A stretch of 64,000 bases of DNA from Caballeronia catudaia (GCF_001544755.2 NZ_FCOF02000004.1:62001-126000); one strand, 5' to 3'; positions 52,197-62,211 are shown, counted from the stretch's first letter. The notes: generated by a model not told the origin, from the sequence alone. Made by a program: numbers and translations.

Positions 52197-52967
52197 GTGA
52201 CCTTCAGCACCGAATTCCGATGGACTTCCGCCGCTCGCACCGACACCGGCTGCGTGCGGCACATCAACGAAGACGCGTTGCTCGATGCGCCCGAGCGCGG
52301 CCTGTGGGTCGTCGCGGACGGCATGGGCGGGCACGCGGTCGGCGATCTGGCGAGCCGGATGGTCGTCGAGAGCCTCGCGAAGGCGGCGGGCCCGGATGGC
52401 CTCGCGAGCGTTATCGCCGATGCCCGCGCGCGCCTGCTCGACGTCAACGAGCGCTTGCGGCTGGAAGCGGCGCGTCGTCAGGTATCGCGCATCGGCAGCA
52501 CGGTGGTGCTGCTCGCGGCGCGCGACGGCGCGTGCGCTTATCTGTGGGCGGGCGACAGCCGCATCTATCTGTTCCGGCAGGGCCGGCTGATGCAGCTCAC
52601 GCGCGATCACAGCCATGTCGAGGAATTGAAGGCGCGCGGGCAATTGACGGCCGAGGAAGCGCTGCATCATCCCGCGCAGCATCTGATCACGCGCGCAGTC
52701 GGCGCGCTCGACGTGCTCGAGCTCGATGAGCACACGCTCACGCTGAACGATGGCGATACGTTCCTGCTATGCAGCGACGGGTTGTCGAACGAAGTCAGCG
52801 AAGCGGAAATGGCGAGCGAGCTCGCGCCGGGCAATTGCGAAGCGGCGGCGCAACGGCTGCTGGAGATGGCGCTGGCGCGAGGCGGGCGCGACAACATTTC
52901 GGTCGTCGTCGCGCATGCGGAGGATTTGATGGCGAGCGATAAGACGCAGGTGAATCCGTCTATTTAG
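52197..52967 (+). CDS. PP2C-type serine/threonine phosphatase
   Basis: A 256-residue PPM-family phosphatase like those paired with bacterial Ser/Thr kinases (Stp1/PppA type). Motifs in order: RHINEDALL, WVVADGMGGHAVGDLAS (metal-binding D-G-x-G), AYLWAGDSRIYLFR, FLLCSDGLSNEVSEAEM and GGRDNISVVVAHAED, giving the full metal-ligand set. GTG at 52197 is preferred because GGAGG precedes it; GTG codons near 52092 would add about 35 Pro-rich residues. It follows the leader-peptide gene by 106 bp and is probably cotranscribed. The twin-FHA protein at 59578-62211 is its likely signalling partner. Confidence 0.88.
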   Translation: MTFSTEFRWTSAARTDTGCVRHINEDALLDAPERGLWVVADGMGGHAVGDLASRMVVESLAKAAGPDGLASVIADARARLLDVNERLRLEAARRQVSRIGSTVVLLAARDGACAYLWAGDSRIYLFRQGRLMQLTRDHSHVEELKARGQLTAEEALHHPAQHLITRAVGALDVLELDEHTLTLNDGDTFLLCSDGLSNEVSEAEMASELAPGNCEAAAQRLLEMALARGGRDNISVVVAHAEDLMASDKTQVNPSI

Positions 52968-52995
52968 GGCCGTCTGGCGCACTTGGCGCCAGACT

Positions 52996-54309
52996 TCACC
53001 CCCCCGCCTCCCGATTCTTCTGCGCCGCCGCACGAAACTCCTTCGAATGCAGTCCATGCTTCTTCAAAAGCATCTGCAGATGCGACCGGTTCATCTCATA
53101 CCGCCGCGCAAGCTCCGCGACCGTACCACCCGTCTCCTGCAATCCGCGTTCGAGAAACGCGCGCTCGGCCTCATCGCTCGCGACGCGTTTCGCTTCCGCC
53201 AGCGAACTCGCCGTCGCGATGCCGTTGCCGCTCGCGGCCGGCCCGCCCATCGCCAGCGACAGCGATGACTTCGGCCGGATATCCACCGGCAGATGATCGA
53301 TATCGGCCATGTCTCCCGCAAGACACGCGAGCCGGTACACCACGTTCCTCAGTTCGCGGATATTCCCCGGATAGTCGTAGTTGCGCAGAAAATCCCGCAG
53401 CCTCGGCGATAGCTTCACCGGCCGCCGTTTCAACGTCGCCGCGGCTTCATCGCCGAAATAGGCAAGCAGGAGCGGAATCTCGTCGCGCCGTTCGCGCAAC
53501 GCAGGCAGCGTCAGATGGATCACGCTCAGCCGATAGAACAGATCCTCGCGAAAGCGCCCTTCGTCGCAGAACTTGCGCAGGTTGCGGTTCGTCGCCGCGA
53601 CGATGCGCGTATCCACCGCGATCGGCTCGTCCGAACCCACGCGCTGAATTTCGTGCGATTCGAGCACGCGCAAGAGTTTCACTTGCCCCGACAGCGGCAA
53701 CTCGCCGATTTCATCGAGAAATATGGTCCCTGTATGCGCGCTTTCGAATTTGCCTTTGCGATCGTTGGTCGCGCCCGTGAACGCGCCCTTGCGATGCCCG
53801 AATAGTTCGGACTCCAGCAGGTTCTCCGGAATCGCGCCGCAATTCACCGAGATATATGGCTTGTCCGCGCGCGCGCCGTTCGCGTGAATGACCTTCGCCA
53901 TCAGTTCCTTGCCGGTGCCGCTTTCTCCGTCGATCAACACGGGCAGGTCCGTCGGCGCGGCTTTTTCCGCGATTTCCAGCGCTTCCAGCAGCTTCGGGTT
54001 ATCGCCGAACGTGCCTTCGAACACGAAGCTGCGTTCGATCAGCGCCTGACGCCGCGCGCCCGCCGACAACTCGCGCTTGGGCTCGGCAGCCGCCGCCTGC
54101 ACGAAACGCTCCTTGTGCGATAACTGCATGACTTCATCGCGCAAGGTGCTCGCCTGCCGCAAGAGCTTTTCGATTTCGGGCCGCTCCAGCCGCGAGGTCC
54201 ATCGAAGCGTCGAGCGCAAGATCTCGATCTTCTCGATGAGCCCCGCATATGAAATCGCCGATGCTGCGGGCGCGCTGGTGTCGCTTTCCGGCTGGTCGAG
54301 TATTTTCAT
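52996..54309 (-). CDS. Sigma-54-dependent activator without receiver domain
   Basis: A 437-residue enhancer-binding protein. Residues 1-95 are a helical region of unknown type with no receiver, GAF or PAS signature. The AAA+ domain has Walker A GESGTGKE (128-135), the sigma-54 contact loop GAFTGA (175-180), Walker [14 protein letters not shown] (about 194-206) and the R-finger region [19 protein letters not shown] Fis-type HTH ends the protein ([29 protein letters not shown]). Its ATG overlaps the exporter stop as ATGA. It is the obvious activator for the two sigma-54 promoters at 51349 and 51697. Confidence 0.92.
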   Translation of the reverse strand: MKILDQPESDTSAPAASAISYAGLIEKIEILRSTLRWTSRLERPEIEKLLRQASTLRDEVMQLSHKERFVQAAAAEPKRELSAGARRQALIERSFVFEGTFGDNPKLLEALEIAEKAAPTDLPVLIDGESGTGKELMAKVIHANGARADKPYISVNCGAIPENLLESELFGHRKGAFTGATNDRKGKFESAHTGTIFLDEIGELPLSGQVKLLRVLESHEIQRVGSDEPIAVDTRIVAATNRNLRKFCDEGRFREDLFYRLSVIHLTLPALRERRDEIPLLLAYFGDEAAATLKRRPVKLSPRLRDFLRNYDYPGNIRELRNVVYRLACLAGDMADIDHLPVDIRPKSSLSLAMGGPAASGNGIATASSLAEAKRVASDEAERAFLERGLQETGGTVAELARRYEMNRSHLQMLLKKHGLHSKEFRAAAQKNREAGG

Positions 54310-57300
54310 GCTGCGCTCAGTTGCTTTTGCACGAGTTGGTAGTACATGCCCTTTCTCGCGACGAGTTCGTCGTGCTTGCCCTGCTCGACGATGCCGCCTT
54401 CGTACAGCACGAGAATCTTGTCGGCGCGCATGATCGTCGAAAGCCTGTGCGCGATGATGACCGCCGTGCGTCCTTTCAAGATCTCCTGCATGTTGCCGAG
54501 GATATTGCTTTCCGATTGTGTATCGAGCGCGGACGTGGCTTCGTCGAACACGAGCAGACGCGGATCGTGATACAGCGCCCGCGCGATACATAGCCGCTGA
54601 ATCTGCCCGCCCGACAATCCCACGCCGCGCTCACCCACCACCTGCTCATAACCGAGCGGCATCTTCGCGATGAATCCGTGCGCGTCGGCCATTTTCGCCA
54701 CTTCTTCTATGCGCCGCCTGTCGGGCGCTTCATCGCCGCTCGCGATGTTATCGGCGATCGTTCCCGAGAACAGCAGATTGCTCTGCATCACATAGCCGAT
54801 CTGCGCGCGAAAGAAACCCTTGTCGACGACGTTGATGTCATAACCATCGACGGTCATCCTGCCTTCGCTCGGCGCATAGAACCCGACGAGAAGTTTCGCG
54901 AGCGTCGTCTTGCCCGAACCGCTGCGCCCGACGATCGCGATCAGCTCGCCCGGCTTGATATCGAAGCTGATGTTCTCCAGCACATACGGCGCGTCGCCTT
55001 CGCCATAACGGAAGTACACGCCGTTGAAGCTGATATCGCCTTGCAGGTCGGGCAGCATCACGCGCTGCTGCATGTCCTGCGGCTTCTGTTCCGGCTCGAT
55101 GTCGAGCACGTCGCCGAGCCGCTCCATCGCAACGCCCGCATCGTTCAGCAGGCTCCACAGGTTGATGAGACCCATCAACGGCGCGAGCACGCTGCCCATG
55201 TAAGCGTTGAACGCGATCAGCTGCCCGATGGTGAGCTCGCGCGCGAGCACGAGATTCGCGCCGACCCACAAGATGCCGATGGTCGTCGCCGCATTGAGCA
55301 ACTGGCTGCACAAGCCCACCGCGATATTGAAGCGCTGCGACCTGTATTGCACTTCGAGCGATTTCGCGTACTTCTTCTCCCACTTCAGGCGCACCGCGCG
55401 CTCGATGCCCATGCCTTTCACCGTCTCGACGCCGCCGAGCGCTTCCATCAGATACGAACGCGCGTCCGTTCCCGCGTTGAAAGTTTCGCGCGCGTTGTGC
55501 TTGATGCGCGGCGTCGCGAGCACGGTGAGCGCCATCATCGGAATCACGAATGCGATGAGCAACAACGTGAGCTTCACGTTGTAGAGGAACATGATCGTGA
55601 AGTAGATGAAGATCATCAGCAGGTTCAGCACGGTCGAGACCGTCGACTCCGTGAGGAACGCGCGGATCGTGTGGTTCTCCTGAAAGCGCGCGAACACGTC
55701 GCCGGTCTTGCGCTTCGCGAAGAACCCGAACGGCAGCGAGAACGTGTGCTTGAAGAACTGAGACATCATCGCGAAGTCCATGTTCCGGACCATGAAGTTC
55801 GCGAGATACGCGCGTATCGTCGTCATCAGTTGCGTGAAGAGACTCGAGATGATGAGGCCCGCGATCAGCACATGCAGCAGGCTGATGTTCTGATGCACGA
55901 TCACGCCATCGAGAATGTTCTGGATGATGAGCGGCGGAATCACGCCCAGCACCTGAATGACGAAGGTCGCGAGAAAAAGATGCAGCAGGATCTTCTTGTA
56001 CGGCTTCAGATAGCCGACGAAGCGCAGCCACGGCGAGCGCGACACGGCTTGCTGCGTGAGATCCTGTCCCGGCGTGAAGAGCAGGCACGTCCCGCTCCAG
56101 CCGCGCTCGAATTCGCCGACGGTCATCTTCCTGAAGCCGATCGCGGGGTCCGCGACCCAGACGTTCTCGCTCGAGATACCGTAGATGATGATGTAGTGGT
56201 AGCCCTCCCAATGCGCGACGAACGGCATCTCGAAGCCGCGCAGCGATTCGAACGTGCATTGCACGCCGCGCGTCGTGAAGCCGAGCGATTCGCCCGCGCG
56301 TGCGAGCGAATCGAGCGTCGCGCCCGAGGTCGTGACGTTGGCGAGCTCGCGCAGCTTGCCGAGCGTCATGTTGATGCCGTAGTGGCGGCAGATCATCGCG
56401 AGACAGGCCGCGCCGCAATCCATCTCTTCCGCCTGCTCCACCCAAGCGAAGCGCTTGATCACGCGCTCGCCCAGCTCAGGTCTCGTGTGCAGATCGAGCA
56501 TCGCGGGCAGCTTGCGCCGCTCGGCGATCTTCTTTTGCCGCGTCAGTTCACGCTCGGTGAAACGGATGCGCTCTTCGAGCACTTCGCGCAGCTTGACATT
56601 GCGCTCGATGATGAAGTGCACCGTCTTCTCGGGAATCACTAGCAGGCGCGTATCGGTGCTCGCAATGGCCGACGCCATCTGCTCCTGACGCATCACGCAG
56701 GCCTTTTCGCCGAATATCTCGCCGGGACCGAGCGTCGCGAGCACATGCTTTTCGCCGCCCTCCTCGCGCACGATGCGCACTTCGCCCTGACGCACGACAT
56801 AAAGGCGCCGGTCGTCGCGCGAGTCCTGCTTGAGAATCTCCTTGCCTTCACCGACACGCTTCACGCCGACGCTGCGCACGCATTCTTCGAGCTCGGCCTT
56901 GTCGAGTTTGCCGCGCAGATCGAAGAGCTTGGCGACGAAGCCGCCCGCCGAATTGATCGCGACATAGCTCGTGACGAACGCGAGCGCGGCGGGATTCGTC
57001 GCGATGACCGGCTCGATCGTGCTGCGCGGAATATAAAGCAGCTCCGTCTTGCCCGAGGAACGCACCGACGACTCATGGCGGTAGTCGCGCAGCATCGCGA
57101 TATCCGCGAATGTCTCGCGCTCCTTCTTCACCCCCATGCTGATTTCCTTGCCGTGCTCCTCGGTGAAGATGCGCACGGAGCCCGCCTTCACGATGAACAG
57201 CCCCGCGGCGGCATCGCCCGCGTTGCACACGGTTTCGCCGAAGCCGAAGCGCCGCGACTCGGTGTGCGCCGCGAGATGCTCGATTTCCTCGCGCGTGAAC

Positions 57301-57365
57301 GGCGAGAGAATCTCGACCGACGAAAGAAAGTCGGCGGGCGAATCAAGGCTCGATGGAGCGTCCAT
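54306..57365 (-). CDS. ABC exporter with twin cNMP-binding domains and C39 leader peptidase
   Basis: A 1019-residue inner-membrane exporter. Two Crp-like cyclic-nucleotide-binding domains occupy about 14-130 and 155-270. The C39 peptidase domain (about 300-430) has the full catalytic set: Gln311, Cys317 (EEMDCGAACLAMICRHYG), His390 (HWEGYHYIIIY) and Asp406 (VADPAIG). Six membrane helices fall at about 455-720. The ATPase has Walker A GRSGSGKTT (813-821), signature LSGGQIQRL, Walker B LLVFDEATSALD and H973. It resembles cyanobacterial HetC-like exporters in layout. It should cut double-glycine leaders and move the peptide to HlyD and TolC partners. Followed by the activator gene (ATGA). Confidence 0.93.
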   Translation of the reverse strand: MDAPSSLDSPADFLSSVEILSPFTREEIEHLAAHTESRRFGFGETVCNAGDAAAGLFIVKAGSVRIFTEEHGKEISMGVKKERETFADIAMLRDYRHESSVRSSGKTELLYIPRSTIEPVIATNPAALAFVTSYVAINSAGGFVAKLFDLRGKLDKAELEECVRSVGVKRVGEGKEILKQDSRDDRRLYVVRQGEVRIVREEGGEKHVLATLGPGEIFGEKACVMRQEQMASAIASTDTRLLVIPEKTVHFIIERNVKLREVLEERIRFTERELTRQKKIAERRKLPAMLDLHTRPELGERVIKRFAWVEQAEEMDCGAACLAMICRHYGINMTLGKLRELANVTTSGATLDSLARAGESLGFTTRGVQCTFESLRGFEMPFVAHWEGYHYIIIYGISSENVWVADPAIGFRKMTVGEFERGWSGTCLLFTPGQDLTQQAVSRSPWLRFVGYLKPYKKILLHLFLATFVIQVLGVIPPLIIQNILDGVIVHQNISLLHVLIAGLIISSLFTQLMTTIRAYLANFMVRNMDFAMMSQFFKHTFSLPFGFFAKRKTGDVFARFQENHTIRAFLTESTVSTVLNLLMIFIYFTIMFLYNVKLTLLLIAFVIPMMALTVLATPRIKHNARETFNAGTDARSYLMEALGGVETVKGMGIERAVRLKWEKKYAKSLEVQYRSQRFNIAVGLCSQLLNAATTIGILWVGANLVLARELTIGQLIAFNAYMGSVLAPLMGLINLWSLLNDAGVAMERLGDVLDIEPEQKPQDMQQRVMLPDLQGDISFNGVYFRYGEGDAPYVLENISFDIKPGELIAIVGRSGSGKTTLAKLLVGFYAPSEGRMTVDGYDINVVDKGFFRAQIGYVMQSNLLFSGTIADNIASGDEAPDRRRIEEVAKMADAHGFIAKMPLGYEQVVGERGVGLSGGQIQRLCIARALYHDPRLLVFDEATSALDTQSESNILGNMQEILKGRTAVIIAHRLSTIMRADKILVLYEGGIVEQGKHDELVARKGMYYQLVQKQLSAA

Positions 57366-57388
57366 GTTCTATCGCGTTTCCCGTGAAG

Positions 57389-58141
57389 TCAGCGTGCCTC
57401 GATGACATGCTCCTGCGCGCGCGCCATCATCCATTCCTCACGCAGCAGGCGGCGGATTTCCGCGGACACGTCTTCGTCGAGCCGCGCGGGATACTTCGCC
57501 GTCACCGCGAAGATTTCATACGAGGTTCCGTCCGCCGATATGAACGGCCCGAGCAGATCGCCGGCTTCCGCGTTGAACACCTTTGCTTCGACTTCCGGCT
57601 TCATCTGCCCGCGCATCACGCGGCCGATCACGCCGCCTGCGTCGCGCGTATCGGCGAGTGAGTGCTCGCGCGCCATGTCGGCGAAGCTGTCCGGATCGTC
57701 GTTGAGATACGAGATCATCTCTTTGGCGCTGCCTTCGGTATCGAGCAGGATGTGACTCACTTCGATGCTGTCGAACTTCGGCGAATTGAGCTGGAAATAC
57801 TCTTCGATCTCGCGCTGCGTGCCGACCTTGTCGAGCATCTTCTCGTGATAGAGCGTGTCGGTGATGAAGGCTTCGAATTCGTCGAGGCTCACATGAAGCG
57901 CATCGAGATAATTGTTCATGTCCGCCGCGCGATGCAGCCCGCGAATGCGGCGGAACTGATCGGCGCGGTTCTGGACTTCATCGTCGCTCACGGCGACGCC
58001 GGATTTTTTCGCCGCGCGCACCGTGAGCTTGTCGCGCACGAGCTGCTCGATGAGACCGTCGAACTGCCCGTTCAACTTCAGTAACCTGATGAATTCGCCG
58101 ACATCGACCACTTCATCGTCGATACGCACAATCGCCGTCAT
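57389..58141 (-). CDS. Cytosolic parvulin-type peptidyl-prolyl isomerase
   Basis: A 250-residue SurA/PpiC-like protein. The N-terminal helical part (LVRDKLTVRAAKKSGVAVSDDEVQNRADQFRRIRGLHRAADMNNYL) is a SurA_N-type chaperone region. The rotamase core is about 125-225 (VSHILLDTEGSAKEMISYL, SFADMAREHSLADTRDAGGVIGRVMRGQMKPEVEAKVFNAEAGDLLGP). No signal peptide is present, so unlike SurA it should act in the cytoplasm, probably on the exporter or its cargo before transport. ATG 58141 follows CGGAGA. It lies 23 bp upstream of the exporter gene. Confidence 0.88.
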   Translation of the reverse strand: MTAIVRIDDEVVDVGEFIRLLKLNGQFDGLIEQLVRDKLTVRAAKKSGVAVSDDEVQNRADQFRRIRGLHRAADMNNYLDALHVSLDEFEAFITDTLYHEKMLDKVGTQREIEEYFQLNSPKFDSIEVSHILLDTEGSAKEMISYLNDDPDSFADMAREHSLADTRDAGGVIGRVMRGQMKPEVEAKVFNAEAGDLLGPFISADGTSYEIFAVTAKYPARLDEDVSAEIRRLLREEWMMARAQEHVIEAR

Positions 58142-58226
58142 GTCGTTCTCCGTTTGGTTTCAGGTTGAATTGCGCATCATGTTCGTGTCCGGGCGAGCGC
58201 GTAACCCTCCATCCCTATCCCTTCGT

Positions 58227-59600
58227 TCATCCCGCCACATTGCGGAACGGATCGAGCCCGAGATCAATCAGGCGCCGCTCGCGCACGACGATTTCGGCGG
58301 TCGCCGTCATGCCGTAACGCAGCGGATACTTCGTGTCCGCCACCTGATAGAAATCGCGATCGAGCGTCACGCGTCCTTCATAGACCGGCTGCTTGGTCGT
58401 CGGGCTCGGCTTGGTCGCCGGCGATATGAATGCGAGCGTGCCGTCGATGACGCCATAGCGCTGATAAGGAAACGCGTTGAACTTGAGCTTCACGCGCTGG
58501 CCTTCGCGCAGGAACGCGCGGTCGTGCTCGGCGATCTCGATCTTCAGCACGGGCTTCGCATTCGCCGGCGCGATACCGCCGAGCGGCGTGTTCGCCTGAA
58601 TCTTGTCGCCGGGCTGCGTCGATGTCACGTCCGTGATGACGCCCGACACCGGCGCGAGAATCAGCAGGAAATTGTCCTTGTCGATGTTCTCGAACTTGAT
58701 GCGGGCGGCGGCATCCGCGACGAGGCGCGCCGTCTGGAGCTGCAAGCGCAGCTTGTCCTCGGTGCTCGCGACTTCGCGCATCGCGGCTTCGTATTGCAGG
58801 CGCAGACTCGTCGCTTCCTGACCGCTCGTTTCGAGCTGGCGCTTGGCCTGCGTGAAATCGTGACTCAGACGAAAGTCCAGTTCCGCGAGCCGCGATTGCT
58901 CGATGCGATACGCGCCGTCGGCTTCGAGATACGCGTTGCGTTTCTGATCGACCTGCGCTTCCGCAATGCCGCCGCCGCCCGGCAGCGCGAGCAGGCGCTG
59001 AAAGCGGTCGAGCTCGACCTTCGCGGCGTCGCGCGCGCGGCGGGCGTTCTCCAGCGTGCTGCGCGCTTCCTGCAACTGCGCCTTCTGGCCTTCCGCGAGC
59101 TTGCTCGTGCCTTCGGACACGCGCTGCTGATGCTGATGCTCCTCCACATCCATCTGATCCTTGAGCGCGGCGATCCTGCGTTCCATCAGGAGCTTTTTCT
59201 CGGGGAACTGCTTCCACTCGCGCTCGGCGTCGTCGAGCTTCAATTGCGCTTCGAGCGCATTGGTCGCCGCCTCGATCGCACCGCGCGCGTTCAGCCGCGC
59301 GACGACATCGTCCTTGCGCACGGGCTGCCCTTCGGCGATGAAAAGATCCGCGAGCTCGCCGTCGATCGGCGCATAGAAGCGGCGCACGTCCGATTCGGGC
59401 GCAAGCGTGCCTTGCGCGTTGACCATCACGTCCGCGTGACCGACGAACGACCACACGAGCGCCGACGCGACGAGCGCGACCATCGCGAAGACGAGCCCCT
59501 GCGTGATCCGGGCCGGCTCGGCCGCAAGAATTGCGATGCCTTCGGCGCCGTGCTCCCCGAGCGCCTCCGACAGCGGCTTAAGGTGTGCGTCTCGCTTCAC
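58227..59600 (-). CDS. HlyD-family membrane fusion protein
   Basis: A 457-residue adaptor. A cytoplasmic N-terminus of about 32 residues precedes one membrane helix (about 33-53, LVFAMVALVASALVWSFVGHADVMVNAQGTL). Then come a lipoyl/beta-barrel half (FYAPIDGELADLFIAEGQPVRKDDVVARLNA), a long coiled coil (about 105-300), the second lipoyl half (ILAPVSGVITDVTSTQPGDKIQANTPLG) and a barrel domain with VKLKFNAFPYQRYGVIDGTL, the HlyD signature. GTG at 59600 follows GGAGG and overlaps the FHA gene stop by 23 bp. It joins the ABC exporter to the TolC-like channel. Confidence 0.92.
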   Translation of the reverse strand: MKRDAHLKPLSEALGEHGAEGIAILAAEPARITQGLVFAMVALVASALVWSFVGHADVMVNAQGTLAPESDVRRFYAPIDGELADLFIAEGQPVRKDDVVARLNARGAIEAATNALEAQLKLDDAEREWKQFPEKKLLMERRIAALKDQMDVEEHQHQQRVSEGTSKLAEGQKAQLQEARSTLENARRARDAAKVELDRFQRLLALPGGGGIAEAQVDQKRNAYLEADGAYRIEQSRLAELDFRLSHDFTQAKRQLETSGQEATSLRLQYEAAMREVASTEDKLRLQLQTARLVADAAARIKFENIDKDNFLLILAPVSGVITDVTSTQPGDKIQANTPLGGIAPANAKPVLKIEIAEHDRAFLREGQRVKLKFNAFPYQRYGVIDGTLAFISPATKPSPTTKQPVYEGRVTLDRDFYQVADTKYPLRYGMTATAEIVVRERRLIDLGLDPFRNVAG

Positions 59601-62211
59601 TGTTCGCGCCTCCGCCGATCAGACTCAGCTTCGTGTTGAGAAGCCCCGGTTCGAGCACCATGCGCAGGTCCTGCAGCGAACGCCGCTGCAAGTCCGCTTC
59701 GGTGTCGATCTCACTGGCGAGCGCGGACCACTTCGCCGTCGCGCTGTCCGCCTTCACCTGCCTGAAAATGCGCATGCCGCGCGTGGCCGCGTCCTGCGCA
59801 TCCGTCAGAAGCCGCGCCTGCGTCCTGAACGTATCCGACACGCCCGATTCGAGCCGCTGCGATCCGCCGATGCCCCCGTTCGTCCGATACTGCTGCCACA
59901 GCGTTTGCGCCTGTGCCATCAGCATTTGCGCGCGGCCGATCGCCTTGTCTTTCAGCGATGCGACCTCGGGCGCGACCGCCTTCGCATAGAACGAATCGGC
60001 GTCGAGATCGAGCGTCTCATAGAACGACAGCACCGCGTCTTCATAGCCTTTGGAGCCGCGCGCCTTCTGCAAGTCGGCGAACTGGGCGGCCACGGACTTC
60101 TTGTGCGCGAGCTCCTTTTGCACCATCGGCGACCACGTTCCTTGCGGCAGCTTTTGCAGCGCGTCGATCGCCTGCGCGCTCTGGCCGCGATTCCACGCAT
60201 CGGACACGGTCGTGTATTGCGCGAGCACGTCGGGCGGCGGCAACGGGCCGGCGCTCATCTGCCTGAATTTTTCCTGGAACGGCGGCGTCGAAAACTTGGC
60301 CTTGGCCGCCGCTGCCGCAACCGGTGCGAGGCTCGCACCGATGAGACCGCGACGCAGGTCCGTGTAGGCGGCGAGATCGGCGCGCACGCGATCGAGACCC
60401 GCGAGGCGCGGGTATTTGTCCGCGTATTCCTTCAGCGTCGCGTTGATCGCATCGGCATCGTCCTGGCCGAGACTTTTGACGATGCTCGCATTGAGCCTGT
60501 CGATGGCCGCGAGATACACGGAGTCGTCGCTTTGCAGCTTGCGCAGATGGCTCAACGCGAGCGCATACGGATCGCGAAACTCGGGCACGTAGCCCGCGAT
60601 GCGGTCGAGATCGCGTTGATGCCCCGACGCATCCGCTTCCCAGTGCTTCAGGATCGCGCCGATGCGTGGCTCGTCGGCGTACATGCGGATCGGCGCATCG
60701 GCGCCGCCGCGGCTCATCACGAAGCTTTCCAGCTTGCCGATCCATTCGAGCTCGTCGACGAGCGAGTGCACGTCCGCGTTGTTCGCGGCGAGCGTTCGCA
60801 TCTGCGCGATGATCGCGTTCGCGTTCGCGAAATCGCCCGTCTTCAACGCGGCGAGCCAGCGCGGCACGTTCGACTTGAGCACGGCTTCGGTGTTCATCGC
60901 CGCGAACTGCGCGTCTTTCGGGTGCGTCTTCAGATAATCGTTCGTGACCACCGCCGCTTCGCCGAACTCGCCGTCCGCCATCAGCGATTTCGCCTGACGT
61001 TCGGGCGAGCCGCTATAGAAGAGCGCCGCGCCGCCCGCGACGAACACGGCCAGCACGCACGCGACGATGATGCGCGTGCGCCGCGCCGCATGCGGATCGT
61101 CGCTTGCGAGGGCACGGCGCAATTCGCCGACGAAAAGCGAGAACTTGCTGCGCTTCGCCTGGCGCGTGTCCTGACGTTTCTCTTCGGCAGGCGCCGGCTG
61201 CGCTTCTTCGTTGACTTCGTCCTCGCGCGCGGCGGCCTGATCGACGCAAAAGATATCGAGGAACGAATGCGCCGAGCCGACGAAGGTGGTCTTGTCGCTG
61301 TCGAAGTCATCGTGATGAGACTGCGCCGCGGCCGCTTGCGCGACCATTTCGGTGAGCGTCGATTCGCCTTCGTCGCCGTGCAACTGCACCTTGTACGCGA
61401 AGTGCGTGCCGCCGAACGCGAGCGTGTCGCCGTTCTTCAGTTCGACCGCCGACGCGCCGAGCCGCTCGCCGTTCACGAACGTGCCGTTGGTGCTGCCGAG
61501 ATCCTCGACGAACGGCGCGCCGCCCTTGATGAACACATGCGCGTGCCGGCGCGACACGTAATTCACCTGATGCGGATACTGCGCGCGATAGCGCGCGAAC
61601 GTGTCATCGGTCTTGCTGACGAGAAACGGAAACTGCGCGAGCTCGATCGGCTGCAGGCCGACGTCGTCGCGTTGCGGCGCGAGCGTGATGCCGATCGGCT
61701 TCGGCGCATCGAGACGACGCGTGCGTGGCGCGAACTGCGCGCGATACGACAGCCGGCTGCCGAACGAAATAATGTCGCCGCTGCGTATGCGCGCGGGCGT
61801 TTCGCGCACGGGCGTGCCGTTCACGGCGGTGCCGTTCTTGCTGCCGAGATCGGCGATATAAACGAAACCATGCTCGATGAAAATGCGCGCGTGGCGGCGC
61901 GAAAGCTGCGCGACGGCTTCGGGCGGGCTCGTATCGAACGGCGCTTCCGCACGGCCGATCGCGAACAGATTTTCGTCGATGCGGATTTCCGTGAGCTTGT
62001 CCGCCAGCTCGCGGGCAAGCTCCGGATGCGGTGCGGGCTTCAGAATGACGTCGAACGCCTCGCCCACGCTCGGCTGTTGTTCCGCTACGGAAGAGCCTTG
62101 AGCCATGTCCATGTCACAAGGTACGTCCAGCCGCTGCCGCGCACGCGCCAGAGGATCGCCCGGCAAGCTCGGGCGCATGGACAGGTTGGACCGCGCCGTC
62201 ATCGATGTCAT
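59578..62211 (-). CDS. Membrane protein with two FHA domains
   Basis: An 877-residue signalling protein. FHA1 (about 80-165) has GRAE, SRRHARIFIEHG and GSKNGTAVNG. FHA2 (about 190-275) has SRRHAHVFIKGG and GSTNGTFVNG. Both keep the phosphothreonine-binding Arg, Ser and Asn positions. A charged linker leads to one membrane helix (about 380-399, IIVACVLAVFVAGGAALFYS) and a helical, TPR-like periplasmic part of about 475 residues. Phosphothreonine binding inside could be coupled to the secretion channel outside. Start is uncertain: ATG 62211 or internal ATG 62106 both have weak ribosome sites. The PP2C gene at 52197 is the likely opposing enzyme. Confidence 0.85.
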   Translation of the reverse strand: MTSMTARSNLSMRPSLPGDPLARARQRLDVPCDMDMAQGSSVAEQQPSVGEAFDVILKPAPHPELARELADKLTEIRIDENLFAIGRAEAPFDTSPPEAVAQLSRRHARIFIEHGFVYIADLGSKNGTAVNGTPVRETPARIRSGDIISFGSRLSYRAQFAPRTRRLDAPKPIGITLAPQRDDVGLQPIELAQFPFLVSKTDDTFARYRAQYPHQVNYVSRRHAHVFIKGGAPFVEDLGSTNGTFVNGERLGASAVELKNGDTLAFGGTHFAYKVQLHGDEGESTLTEMVAQAAAAQSHHDDFDSDKTTFVGSAHSFLDIFCVDQAAAREDEVNEEAQPAPAEEKRQDTRQAKRSKFSLFVGELRRALASDDPHAARRTRIIVACVLAVFVAGGAALFYSGSPERQAKSLMADGEFGEAAVVTNDYLKTHPKDAQFAAMNTEAVLKSNVPRWLAALKTGDFANANAIIAQMRTLAANNADVHSLVDELEWIGKLESFVMSRGGADAPIRMYADEPRIGAILKHWEADASGHQRDLDRIAGYVPEFRDPYALALSHLRKLQSDDSVYLAAIDRLNASIVKSLGQDDADAINATLKEYADKYPRLAGLDRVRADLAAYTDLRRGLIGASLAPVAAAAAKAKFSTPPFQEKFRQMSAGPLPPPDVLAQYTTVSDAWNRGQSAQAIDALQKLPQGTWSPMVQKELAHKKSVAAQFADLQKARGSKGYEDAVLSFYETLDLDADSFYAKAVAPEVASLKDKAIGRAQMLMAQAQTLWQQYRTNGGIGGSQRLESGVSDTFRTQARLLTDAQDAATRGMRIFRQVKADSATAKWSALASEIDTEADLQRRSLQDLRMVLEPGLLNTKLSLIGGGANSEARRTP

